This document shows, one piece after another, positions 22,597-33,492 of a stretch of DNA of 64,000 nt. Position 1 is the stretch's first letter. Every line of letters begins with the position of its first letter. The position numbers and the translations under genes are program-made. A model generated the notes under the pieces. The model made no database searches. It had not been told where the DNA came from and was given only the letters and a program-made list of their open reading frames with translations. Source of the DNA: Corylus avellana (taxonomy: Eukaryota > Streptophyta > Magnoliopsida > Fagales > Betulaceae); the NCBI RefSeq assembly GCF_901000735.1, contig NC_081548.1, positions 8,868,711 to 8,932,710 of the forward strand, written 5' to 3'.

Positions 22597-25048
22597 TGAT
22601 GTAGACTGGAAAGCTAAGGATTCCATAAAAAAGAGCGATGATTCGCATCTGACGAGTCCTACTAAAAAGACCATATCTAGAGTTTCAGACCTCGGATTGG
22701 AGCAAGATTTACAGCGTTGGAAAGCTAGTCAAAAGATATACAAAGTCATGGTTCACGAGAGTTTGCTAATTCCAATGATTACTAGGTCAAAATAGCCTCC
22801 GTTCGCAGGATGTTTGCAAGCCGTCCGAATAGGCCTCTTCCAGAAGTTACCATAATAAAACCCGAGACGTCCATTCGTAGCCCGTTCGCAAGCCGTTTGG
22901 ACGGACCTATGTTATGTTTCAATTTTTACTTGTTTTACGTACTTTAACTTCAGTTATTTGCGGGACCGTCCGAACGGGGATATGTCCCATCTGGATGGGA
23001 CTCGTAGAAGCTCAATTCTGACTCTATTTTGTATTAATTTTAGGTTTAGGGTTTGGGGGCCTATAAATACATGTTTTATAGACCATAGAACGTGGCTTTT
23101 GATTATATGTGATTTTTTATCAATAAGAAGTCTTATAGTTGAATTTCTTCATTATTTTCCTTCAAACCCTAGAGAATATCTAGCGTTTAGAGAAGATTTC
23201 TTAGATTATTTGATAGTATTAAAATCTAGAAATATCTATATGTTCTTTATTGTTGTTCTTCTTTGCAGCCACTACGTCATGCTGCATAAGTTGCCATCAG
23301 AACCCAAGTTACTTTCCATGGCTCCTGTCACAAGGGGAAGGGGCAACCCCTATGCAAACTTACACGACGTGTACGAGCGCGAGGAATCAGTTTGAAGAGA
23401 ACAAGAGGCGACACAGTGGCAAAACTTGGAAGAGCAATTTGAGGCTACAGGGGATCAAATTGAAGCCCTCACTACCCAATTATCCAACACGGTTGGTCAC
23501 AACAGACGCCATCATCGACCCCTACTGCACGTTTCGAAAGAGGAGCATGAACATGACAATGGGTACGAATCTGAGAACCCTTTTGCGGAGCGCTGAATGC
23601 AGAGCCATCAGCCGCTTGCGCAAGCTCATGCCAATCGGTCGGAGAAGGGGTTCAAACTCAACATTCCAGAACTCCAAGAGGTCTACAACCCAAAGAATTT
23701 CTCGACTTCAAGGGGGTGTCTGAAGATCGACGGGATTCTTTGGTCGCAACCAAATTTATTGAGGAAGATTTTTCGGTAGATTGGGCCTCTCTACCAATCT
23801 ATGACATTTATCCTGACAAAGAGAATCTATTGGAATAGGTAAATTTATTTGTTGATGCCATAAATTTTTTTGAAGAGAATGATGTCCACCTGGTGCTTGA
23901 TGAAAGCCCTAAAAGTGAAGTCTTTGATTTGGAAATTGATTTCCTTGGGGTAGAAAATATTTATCAAATTTCCTCGATGCTAAGATTTGTGATGACTTTT
24001 ATGCGGAGAATAATTTGATATTTAAAAGGGAAGAGGTCATTGATCCTTTTTGGGAGATATTCATGGCACATGAACGAAAGAACATGTATGACTATCGTGT
24101 GAAGCCAAGGTTCTTTGAATCTAGTGTGAGAAGTTTTCAAGTTAATAATCGCAATCTTAGGGTGAGTAGAGAAGTATTGTTTCTTGTACGATGTTACATT
24201 GTTTTGCTTTTGAAGACAAAAGGATGGAATTAATTAATTGGGCATTCGAAGGATCGGAGAAAGAACCATCCTAATTCGTGGACGAATTCTCTCCAACAGG
24301 GGAAGAATGATGTAAGGGGAACGGGTGTAATTTACCCCCACGGACTTGAATAATGAGGTTTTGAATTCGAGGATGAATTCTCTCTAACCTAGGAAGGATA
24401 AAGTAGACCGGAAAGCTAAGGATTCCATAAAAAAGAGTGATGATTTAGATGTCGGAAGGAGCAAGCTTTGTAGCATTAAAAAGCTAGCTCAAAAATATAC
24501 AAAGTCATGTTTCATGAGAGTTTACTAATTCCGATGTTTACTAGGTCAAAAGATCCTCCATTCGCAGGCTATTCGCAAGCCGTCTGAATGAGCCTAAGTC
24601 GCCAAAGTAAAGCCCGAGATGTCCGTTTGCAGCTCGTTCGCAAGCCATCCGGACGGCCCTATGTTATGTTTCTTTTACTTGTTTTACATACCTTACTTTC
24701 CATTATTTGGGGGACTATCCAAACGGGAGTCTGTCTCGTCCGAAAAGGACTCATAGAAGTTCAATTCCGACTCTATTTCGTATTAATTTTAGGTTTAGGG
24801 TTTGGAGCCTATAAAACATGTATAAATACATGTTTTATAGACCCTAAAATGCAGCTTTTGATTATATGTGAGTATTTATCAATAAGAAGCCTCAAAGTTG
24901 AGTTTCTTCATTATTTTTCTTCAAACGCTAGAAAGTATCTCGCGTTTAGAGAAGATTTCTTAGATTCTTTGAGAGTAACAAGATCTAGAAATATCTATCC
25001 GTTCTTTAGTGTTGTTCTTCTTTGCAGCCACTAAGTCACGCTGCATCA
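22597..25048 (+). mobile_element. Non-autonomous gypsy-derived LTR element, two-LTR form (copy 1)
   Basis: TGATGTAGACTGG...GCTGCATCA element with target duplication CCAAG (22592-22596, 25049-25053). The 5' LTR is about 22597-23289 and the 3' LTR about 24399-25048, clearly diverged from each other. The site after the 5' LTR (TTGCCATCAGAACCC) is a mutated tRNA-Met primer site. The internal frames, with stops and shifts, read FKLNIPELQEVYNPKE then VATKFIEEDFSVDW and LDESPKSEVFDLE, a gypsy Gag core joined to a terminal segment with the polymerase region missing. PPT-like purines precede the 3' LTR (ATTCGAGGATGAATTC...AGGAAGGA). Same family as 4923-7077. Confidence 0.88.
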
Positions 25049-25053
25049 CCAAG

Positions 25054-25957
25054 CCTAAAGGATCAAAGCCCCAGCCCATTCAACGGCTGAAGCCTTGTAG
25101 CCCAATCCAATTGACTGCCCAAACCTGAAGCCCAACCTACTGAACCGATCGAATCCAAGACCAAACCTGGCATTCAACCCCTGCCACATTGCCCAGCCAG
25201 AAAGCTGAGCCACATGGTGCACTGAGTTGCCAACTCTAGGTGCCAGTTCAATCAGCCCCAATTCAGTTCATTCAAACTACCTGGTTCATTTGAACTTGCC
25301 GGTTCAAGGCAGGTTTGGTAATTTTTATCGTTCTGGCTTGTTTCAATCCCGATTAGGACCATTCAAAAACCATTGGAAAGCTAATTCAAAACACTAAATG
25401 TTTTATAAATAATATATTTTTTTTGTAGAAAATTCAGAAAAACCAGTGGGAAACAGGAGAATCTTCGAACCAATGCCATAGAAGTATGAACTTAAGGTTT
25501 ATTAGACCATGTTGGTTGTCACCAAGGCAGCACAAGGAGGTTGAATTCACAGTTCCAGATTTGGCACAATCAGAGATCTCATCTGACATACGCTTAAGGG
25601 GTCTACATCATTTAAGGTTGTCATGACTGTTTTGCAGAACCCTAGGGAGCCATGGCCTATAGGCATCCACTGCTATACTCTTCCGAGGATGGGTAAACAG
25701 GTCAATCCGCTAGCTCTAAATTTGGCGTATTATAGGGCTTATTTGAACAACTATCAAGCCATACTTACTAACCTTGATGACAGTTGATTTGACATATGTT
25801 ATTATTATTATTACTTTTATTTCATTTTCATAGTTATTGTTGGTTTGTAATAATTAGGACCACATATTTCATTTTATGTTGTAGTATTATAATTAAGACA
25901 AGTTTAGATTGTACTTAAAATATAATAAATATTATTTTATCGTATCTACATTCTAAA
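25054..25957 (+). other. Non-coding flank between nested elements (copy 1)
   Basis: This continues the sequence interrupted by the CCAAG-flanked insertion. It has proline-codon-rich fragments at 25054-25260 but no intact frame, then AT-rich DNA with an ATT run at about 25799-25815. Probably retroelement leader sequence upstream of the gag frame at 25958. Confidence 0.4.
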
Positions 25958-26623
25958 ATGGCTATTAAAGGCAGGATTGATTTCTCTAGGGTTGAAAGCC
26001 ACAATGAGATGAATTTTAGAAGGTGGAAACAACATAATTATTATGTAGTGACGCATGAGAAAACACAGTACACCCTAACAACTGAAAAGTCAAATCTAGA
26101 AAACCAAAAGGATGAAGAAGTTGTCAAGAAACATGATAAATGGATGGAAGACGACCTAATGGCTAGAGCCACACTTCTCGACAATATGAAAGATAATATC
26201 ATTCATCTTTTTGAAAGTCACGAGACTACTAAAGAAATGATGGAAGCTTTAAAGACAAAGTATGGTCCTAAGTCTGACACACACATACAATGGTTATTGC
26301 ACAAATATAACTGTGCAGGTATGAGTGATGACGACTATGTTGATGATATTGCAAATCAAATGGAATTAATTGTAAAACAGCTTGCAAATGCAGGTCATCC
26401 TGTATCAGATAAAATGCAAGTCACTACCATACTTAATAGTCCCCCTTTATCATGGGAACAAGTGGTGACTTCATTAACACATAGTGGGAAAGAAGTCTCC
26501 TTTGTTTCACTACTAGTATTGCTCGTGGTGGAAGAAGAGAGAATGAAAAGAAGAAGAAGAGACGACACATCTTGCAATTTGATTATATTGAACAATTGGC
26601 TAGTATGTGTTTATGTACCTTAG
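25958..26623 (+). pseudogene. Ty1/copia-type Gag fragment (copy 1)
   Basis: 221-residue frame starting MAIKGRIDFSRVESHNEMNF. It contains FRRWKQHNYYVV, then LWxx-like helical text, ATLLDNMKDNIIHLFES, TTKEMMEALKTKYG, VDDIANQMELIVKQLANAG and TTILNSPPLSWEQVVTSL, the order and spacing of the UBN2/copia Gag domain. The family usually continues into a CCHC zinc knuckle, protease, integrase and RT. Here the frame loses homology after about residue 190 and nothing of pol follows, so it is a 5' remnant of a larger element. Copy 2 (51465-52130) has the same end point, so truncation predates the duplication. Confidence 0.8.
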
Positions 26624-27301
26624 ATAGCTGGCATATTTTCATATAACCCAAAACACCTTTTGTTGGGTAACCAATTGAAGTAGATCGGACAGCCAGAACA
26701 TGGTCATGAGTTTTGTGTCAAATTATCTGTTGATTGGCCGTCCAATACAAAACGAGGGAGATCATTTATCCCTCACTAAGACAAGAGATTCAACGACCCA
26801 ATCTAGGTGTCTAGAATCGACCATTCAATTGAAACAACCTTGTTGAGACAACAGTTATGTCCATGATCCATCACCAGAGTAGGTGACATTAAAGGAACAA
26901 GGCATCATAATTAGGCCTCATACAATGGAACTACAATTAGTGTCATTGAATTTATGATTTCCACTACTATTGCAACTAAATATAATGATTATTGATTGCA
27001 TTCAAGTGGGCTTTCATGTCTTATGGGATTTTGGGCTTGAGTCTTTTGTAGGTCAAGAGCGTCCCCTAGTTGGCATAAGTTCCAATCTTGGTCCCCTATC
27101 AAACGAATTCGAGCACAAAGGGATTGTTCACTTGATTTATGACACTTGGACAACAACTGAGAAAGTGTTCCAACAAGTTGGAATCTTTTTTTTTTTTTTT
27201 AGTAACAATCTGGCCTCAGAAAGAGATAGTAGCACAATTCTAAGGCTAAGATGGAGTACACCACACTAAAGGATGCTTGGTAAAGGTGTGACCACTATTA
27301 T
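26624..27301 (+). other. Unassigned sequence with one short frame (copy 1)
   Basis: No recognised gene. A 99-codon frame at 26970-27269 (MQLNIMIIDCIQVGF...) is kept open in both copies but includes a poly-Phe run encoded by a T tract, which argues against a real protein. AGGGA at 26755-26759 is the empty site of the solo LTR present in copy 2. Confidence 0.4.
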
Positions 27302-28300
27302 TGATGTGTTCTTTTTGTGTGCAAAAATATCAATAATAAAAATATCACTTGCAATCGAACAAATTTTTGTAGGATATGGCTATATTGAGGGTGTCGAACC
27401 TCAAGGACTGCATAAATTTGATTTGTTTTTGTTTTCTAAAAATAAATACATAAAAGTAAAGATAGATAGTAATAATGAGAGAAAGAATAAGGGGTTGATT
27501 TTTCCGCTAACTGCATAACAATGGTCAATCATAAATTAACAAGGAAAATTCATATTATACATGATATATGGCTCGTCTCACTTGAGTAGTCGAGAAAATA
27601 CCATAATTAAGAAATAAGTATAATCCATCTTCGGTTGGCATTCGTCTGCCTAACCTCTAGATGTGGTACGGTCCGTCTTCCTTAAGTACGGACTATCAAA
27701 TCGCTTAATCAGTTACACACAATCAATGGATAAGCATTCATCTTCGGGGTCGTACAAATTTTCTACCTAAATTACACTAAGCTAGGGTGTAGAGTAATTC
27801 GCCTTCCCTAGGCATGACCTGTCAAACCCTCTTGATCATGTGTTAGTTAAAACCGATGTATAACAATTATTCATATAATCACAAAAAAATATGAAGGAAT
27901 GAGTTCTATCAAAATAAAAAGCTTTCTAAAACAAGAGAATTATTTTAAAATGATTGAATATAAACATTAAAATCAATTCTCACAGTTATACAACTATCAT
28001 GCATATAGAAAAACTCAAATGAAAATACAATTAAACCATTTTTACCTAGAAAGGGTTACATCAACAGCCTATACAGAAATAGTTGCTCATGCTAGTGCTG
28101 GATTGGCCTCGTGCCATATTCATCTTCTCTTTAACTCTTCAAGCCACCAAGAAAATCTTTGTGTGAATTATCTCTCTAAAACCAAGCGCACATATCTTCA
28201 AAGCTTAGAGGCCTATTTATATGGTGTAAAGCAAACCCTAGAAGTCTTAGGAATCTTAGAAAACTCGTAAGTCAGTCCCCCAGTCAGACTAGGAGACCTA
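27302..28300 (-). mobile_element. Older, truncated LTR of the 1.48-kb family (copy 1)
   Basis: On the plus strand it starts TGATGTG and shows, inverted, the 3' blocks of the solo LTR at 52267-53747: GAGGGTGTCGAACCTCAAGG, CTTCCCTAGGCATGACCTGT, AGAGGCCTATTTATA. The part matching the LTR's first 600 bases is absent, replaced at about 28300 by the spacer of the kinesin-exon array. An 83-codon frame at 28019-28270 is incidental. Confidence 0.7.
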
Positions 28301-28661
28301 AAAAGGCGTTCGACGCACATGCTCACGCGCATGGCGTGGCGTGGGCTGTAAGGCACTAGTGGTGCCTTGATGGCGCACTTGGCACTTAGCACGAAGCATT
28401 GGAACTCGGAGCGATCTGATCATGACCATTCATTTTTGGACGGTCAAAATCGTTCGTTCTAGTGGTTTGATCTAAACCACTAGATCGAACGATTTAAATA
28501 ATATTTTTCAAAAAAGTGGTTTTGCCAAAAAAGTTGAACGTGATTTCCAAATTATTAGACAATGGATTTCAAATAATATTTTCTCATTTTAGCATTCTAT
28601 TCTGATTTCTGATTTAGTATTGCTTCTTTTTCTTTTTCTTTTTTGTAATTATTTTATTCAG

Positions 28662-28781
28662 ACTGGAAGTGAAAAGACTCACACCATCCTAGGAGACATT
28701 GAGGAAGGCACTCGAAGACACAATCTCAATTGTGGGATGACACCTAGAGTCTTTGAAAATTTATTCTCAAGAATTCTGAAG
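28662..28781 (+). pseudogene. Captured kinesin-12 P-loop exon, unit 1 (copy 1)
   Basis: A 120-bp, 40-codon exon with an intact AG acceptor (TTATTCAG) and GTATGT donor, in phase 0. It reads TGSEKTHTILGDIEEG then TRRHNLNCGMTPRVFENLFS. This is the motor-domain segment starting inside the kinesin P-loop (family GQTGSGKT), and the GDIE-GTRRH-NCGMTPRVFE-LFSRI pattern is that of plant kinesin-12 (phragmoplast kinesins). The P-loop Gly before Lys is Glu here, which should abolish nucleotide binding. Flanking 110 bp upstream and about 230 bp downstream look like the original introns. No other kinesin exon is nearby, so it is a captured gene fragment. Confidence 0.78.
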
Positions 28782-29525
28782 GTATGTGTCTTCCTACTAA
28801 ATGATAGGTTTTACGTAAGAGGCAATATATGTGTATGAGTGTTGTGTGTGAGTTTTTAAGTGTGCGTGTGGGATTACAAGAATCCCTTTGCTTAACCTTA
28901 TTCTTTATACGATCATTTGGATTACAAACCAATCACATACGATGGATAAAATATTTAGAACTGAAGGATTAACATTTGTAGCTTCACAACAACATCTATT
29001 ACGTACTTGTTGTTGAAATATTTTCAATATATATATTATTTTGTGTCTAGAGAATGTTTTAAATGGAAAGCTTTAAAGAGCATTGAATAAAGAATGTCTC
29101 ACATTGGAAAGTGTGAAGATTTTGTTGGCATTTATAAGGTCCAACAAACTCTGGCTATTAAATGAACTATGCTAGGGTACACCCTAGTGCATGCTATAGT
29201 ACGATGTGAAGCAACGGATGCACAAGCATGCGCGCGTGGCGTGGGCTGTAAGGCGCTAGTGGCGCCTTGAGGACGCACTTGGAACTTGGCACTTAGCACG
29301 AAGCATCGGAGCGATCTAATCATGACCATTCATTGTTGGACGGTCAAAATCGTTTGAGATAAACCACTAGATCGAACGATTTTTATAATATTTTCATAAA
29401 AGTTGAACGTGATTTCCAAATTATTAGACAATGGATTTCAAATAGTATTTTCTCATTTTAGCATTCTATTCTGATTTCTGATTTAGTATTGCATTTTTTT
29501 TTTTTTGTGTAATTATTATATTCAG

Positions 29526-29645
29526 CCTAGAAGTGAAAAGACTCACACCATCCTAGGAGACATTGAGGAAGGCACTCGAAGACACAATGTCAATTGTGGG
29601 ATGACACCTAGAGTATTTGAAAATTTATTCTCAATAATTCTGAAG
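29526..29645 (+). pseudogene. Captured kinesin-12 P-loop exon, unit 2 (copy 1)
   Basis: Second member of the array, same 120-bp exon length, AG acceptor kept, donor now GTATAT. The first codons have changed (CCTAGA instead of ACTGGA, Thr-Gly to Pro-Arg), so the P-loop is further eroded, and LFSRI has become LFSII. Intron flanks match unit 1. Upstream is an LTR-like spacer (about 29011-29421) with the GGCGTGGGCTGTA and GACGGTCAAAATCGTT words. Confidence 0.75.
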
Positions 29646-30576
29646 GTATATGTCTTCCTTCTATATGATAGGTTTTAGGTAAGAGGCATTATATTTGTGT
29701 ATGAGTGTTGTGTGTGAGTTTGTGAGTGTGCGTGTGTGAGATTACAAGAATCACTTTGCTTAACCTTATTCTTCATACGATCATTTGGATTACAGACCAA
29801 TCATATACGATGGATAAAATATTTAGATACTGAAGGATTAACATTTGTATCTTCACAACAACATCTATTATGTACTTGTTGTTGAAATATTTTCAATATA
29901 TATATATATATTATTTTGTGTCTTGGGAATGTTTTAAATGAAAGGCTTTAAAAAGCATTGAATGAAGATTGTCCCACATTGATTTTGTTGGCATTTATAA
30001 GCCCTAACAAACTCAACCTATTAAATGAGCTATGCTATAACCTAGTGCATGTTATAGTACGGTGCAAAGCACTGGAAGCACGCGCGTGTGCATGGCATGG
30101 GCTGTAGGGCGCTAGTGGCGCCTTGGTGATGCACTTGGCCCTTAGCTCGGAGCGATCTGATCATGACCATTCATTTTTGGACGGTCAAAATCGTTCAATC
30201 TAGTGGTTTGATTTAAACCAAAGGATGCTTCATAAGTAGATCCAGTCGTTGAATCTACCAGACTGTTGATCTACAAATTGAGATTAAATAATTAAGATTT
30301 AAGATTGAGATCTTAAATTTGGATTGAGCTACTAGATAATTATTTAATCTAACAGTCAGATTTAAGTGCAAGTTGGATTATCAAGTTACAACAGTTTAAT
30401 AGCAGTTTATTTTCGAAATTCAAAACAGCAGTTTATTTTCGAAATTCAAAACAGCAATTTAATTTCGACAAATATTTTCTTAAGGAAATTGACTTTGTAA
30501 CACACTTTAAGAGCATTTTCATTTCCTGTATTATCCCATATTTGTATAACAATCTTAAGAAAATATTTCTGCTTCA

Positions 30577-30726
30577 ATGGCACCACAATCCCTGAAAGAA
30601 CTTGCTGCTGATTTCACCGAACTCGACCGCTTTGATGGAACTTCCTTCAAAAGGTGGCAGAAGAACATGCATTTCCTCCCTGCTGGAATTAGGGTGGCTT
30701 ACGTGCGAACAATTCCAACTTATTAG
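30577..30726 (+). pseudogene. Copia gag 5' end fused to the kinesin fragment (copy 1)
   Basis: 49-codon frame from MAPQSLKELAADFTELDRF through DGTSFKRWQKNMHFLPAG to a TAG at 30724-30726. The ELDRFDGTSFKRWQKNMHFL text is the start of Tnt1-type copia Gag. It is preceded by about 690 bp of LTR/leader-like sequence and followed directly by the kinesin intron-exon-intron block, and its stop codon lies at the junction. This suggests a copia-type element that carried the kinesin fragment in place of most of its internal region. Confidence 0.7.
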
Positions 30727-30828
30727 ACAATGGATTTCAAATAATATTTTCTCATTTTAGCATTCTATTCTGATTTCTGATTTAGTATTGCTTTTTTTTC
30801 TTTTTTTTTTTGTAATTATTATATTCAA

Positions 30829-30948
30829 CCTAGAAGTGAAAAGACTCATACCATCCTAGGAGACATTGAGGAAGGCACTCGAAGACACAATGTCAATTGT
30901 GGGATGACACCTAGAGTCTTTGAAAATTTATTCTCAAGAATTCTGAAG
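30829..30948 (+). pseudogene. Captured kinesin-12 P-loop exon, unit 3 (copy 1)
   Basis: Third member. The exon body is again 120 bp and open, with GTATGT donor kept, but the acceptor AG has become AA (TTATATTCAACC), so it could not be spliced as in unit 1. Codons match unit 2 at the start (CCTAGA) and unit 1 at the end (LFSRILK). The downstream intron is interrupted by a MITE at 31141-31424. Confidence 0.75.
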
Positions 30949-31140
30949 GTATGTGTCTTCCTACTATATGATAGGTTTTACATAAGAGGCAATATATGTG
31001 TATGAGTGTTGTGTGAGTTTGTGGGTGTGCATGTGTGGGTTTAGAAGAATCCCTTTGCTTAACCTTATTCTTCATACGATCATTTGGATTACAAACCAAT
31101 CACATATGATGGATAAAATATTTCGATACTGAAGGATTAA

Positions 31141-31424
31141 GGTGTTGTTTGTTAAACAATATCACATTCCCCCACATTTTTCATTTCATTTTTCAAAAAA
31201 ATCAACATCAAAACATTCTCACTTTTTATATCACATCATTTACTTTTTATATCACATCATTCACTTTTTACTACTATTTAAATAAAAAAATCACTACAAA
31301 ACAAAAATTTCTCACTTTTTAATACAACTTTGTCACTTTTCTATACTAATTATTACACTCATATTTTTCCTCACTAATCATGAACAGTGCATTGTAAAGC
31401 CATTGTTGTTTACCAAACAACACC
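31141..31424. mobile_element. Tourist-like MITE inserted in the unit 3 kinesin intron (copy 1)
   Basis: 284-bp element with GGTGTTGTTTGTTAAACAA and complementary TTGTTTACCAAACAACACC ends. Units 1 and 2 show the empty site as GGATTAACATTTG; here it reads GGATTAA, element, TACCATTTG, i.e. a TAA duplication with one change. This fits PIF/Harbinger. Confidence 0.8.
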
Positions 31425-31589
31425 TACCATTTGTATCTTCACAACAACATCTATTATGTACTTGTTGTTGAAATATTTTCAATATATATAAGAATGAAAA
31501 ATTTGAAATCTAACCTGCTTTTAGTCCATCACGCATGATTATTTTTTTATTTTATTTTATTTTATTTTAATAAAAAAAATTGATAACTA

Positions 31590-32215
31590 TGGTTCAGTTA
31601 ACCACGCTAGCTCAGCAAGGTGCGGATGGGTTGCTGATAGAATGCTTCTCCCTAGCATTACTCGACACGTGTCTTATTGGGTTTATTTCTCCAAGTTGGA
31701 ATGTGATTGTTTCACCTTACAAAAGGCTTGTAGTATGAGCCTTTGAAGGTGAGCCAAAACATGAATATATGTGTGCACCCAAGGGTGGAGAAAAAGAGAG
31801 AATTTGAGAAAGTGTGTGCAAGGGCAGCAAGGGTATTTTTCTTCTTGGTGGTTTTTGGAGAAGCCAAAAATAAGTGATTAAAAGAAAAAGGTGCTGCAAA
31901 GTGAGAGAAGAAAATAGAGATCAACCGCCAATCTGTTCCAGCAAAAAAATAGTTTATACATCTATCTTTTGTATTCTATTTTTGGGAATAATCTCTCTTG
32001 TGTGATAGTGAGATTTTGGTGTATTGGAACTTTGAAATTTGAGTAATTTTCTCTCTATTATTTTTGTACTCCATATTTTGATAGTGGATTTCTCCGGGTC
32101 GTCTTCGCCAGTGGATGTAGGCTTGTTAAGCCGAACAACTTAAATCTTGGTGTCGTGTGTGATTTGATTGCCTTATCTTTGTTATTCCGTATTCTTCTTA
32201 ATTTTTACATCTCAT
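31590..32215 (+). mobile_element. Diverged copia LTR relic (copy 1)
   Basis: It shares ordered blocks with the LTRs of the copia element at 34753-40103: GTGAGATTTTGGTGTATTGG, TGTACTCCATATTTTGATAG, CCAGTGGATGTAGGCTTGTT, AAGCCGAAC-ACTTAAATCTT. About 75-80 % similar by eye. No second LTR or internal region is adjacent, so it is a solo LTR or fragment; ends are approximate. Confidence 0.6.
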
Positions 32216-33162
32216 GGGTCTTGGGAAATATGATTAATTTCCTAACCATCCCAATTTGAACCACATAGTTTCCTCTCTGCTGAAGTCAATACAATAGAGT
32301 TGATCAAAAGCATCGGGTGTGGGTTGGTTATCCTATCTTAATCAAGGGCCATGATTCAGAGCACGCCGGCGTGCTTCAACAGTGAAGCACGCCAGGCTAA
32401 ATTTTTTTTTTATTTTTTTCAAAAAATTATAATAATAAAAAAAATCATGCCCGGCGTGCTGTTTATCTTTACCCCTTAATCAATAGAGACACTTGTATTG
32501 ACTTGTAGAAAAAGAAAAAGGAGAATATGTTCCTTCCCTTCAAAGGTGGAAAAGGGAGGTTGAGGGGCAGGAACGTGGGTGTATGGCCTCCGTTAGACGT
32601 GATGTGACGGGGATATGTGAAGGAATTAATATGCATAGTGTCTTCAACAATTTCTTGTTTAGAATTTGCTACCCACATTTATGAAATTGCAATAATAATC
32701 TGCCATAGTCATACATGAAATTCTTTTACATACATCTTGCATAAAAAGAAAAGGAAAAAAAAAAAAGTAATTCCATTTAGCATATTCCATACGATTGTCA
32801 TACAATTGAAATGATGTGACAGTGAAAATCAGCTCATGTAATGTTGTTTAGTTGTATGACAGTTTCTAAAGGAATCTACTAAATAACATTATTTAAAAAC
32901 AAATAATTAGGTGTCATACTACATTTTTTTTATAGGATCTCCATAATATTTTCTATAATCTTCATAATTGCAAGCTTTTATTTTTTAGAATTATTGTGTA
33001 ATAATTGCATTACTGCAATCTTCTCATTAGCAGGTGATTCTGTAATAATTATTTTCATGCAATTGCACATGACAATACAATGACAATCCTTTGAAGGGAT
33101 CAATTGGAGGTTCATCGATCCCCTTCTTATTTTCAACCGATTGAAACCCTCAGGTTCCTATC

Positions 33163-33202
<40 letters not shown>

Positions 33203-33492
33203 TGGAAATTGATGCTCAAAAATAAACATAGAATATGTTGATAAACACTTACAAATAACCGGTTAACTAAAGATACAAGTTCTTTGAAATCATTTCAAAG
33301 GTTGATGCTTCAAAGGTTTACAAAGAAAATTAAATATTATAAGGATAGTGGGTTGCTGGAATGGGTAAGTAAGTTTCAGGTAGAGGGTATTGTGTAGTCT
33401 GCCGAAACTCTAAATTTTCTTCTTTTAAATAGACTTAGGGTTCCATTCTGGATCATTGCATTCTTGACTGAGTAACTGAGCTCTAAAGACTC
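32216..33492. other. Right part of duplication copy 1, no gene
   Basis: Non-coding. It includes a GC hairpin GGCGTGCTTC/GAAGCACGCC at 32368-32393 that copy 2 lacks, a partner word GCCCGGCGTGCTG near 32448, and an AT microsatellite at 33167-33199 that is shorter in copy 2. Confidence 0.5.

Larger units (their letters stand above)
19412..33492 (+). repeat. Large direct duplication, copy 1
   Basis: The stretch is colinear with 43109-60490 in the same orientation, by eye about 98-99 % identical apart from discrete indels. Its right limit is sharp: both copies share GCTCTAAAGACTC and then diverge (33492/33493 here, 60490/60491 in copy 2). The left limit in copy 2 is hidden by its N gap. Copy 1 lacks the solo LTR and the extra LTR-internal unit that copy 2 has. 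Confidence 0.93.

Noticed and set aside
26970..27269. 99-codon frame conserved in both copies (also 53963-54262)
   Set aside because: Contains a T-tract poly-Phe run and no domain; conservation is explained by the recent duplication.
27273..28270. Frames 27273-27518 and 28019-28270
   Set aside because: They fall in an inverted, truncated LTR; LTRs are non-coding.
28662..28781. Calling the kinesin exons part of a functional kinesin gene
   Set aside because: No other motor-domain exons flank them, the P-loop is mutated in all units, and the unit is repeated with LTR-like DNA between.
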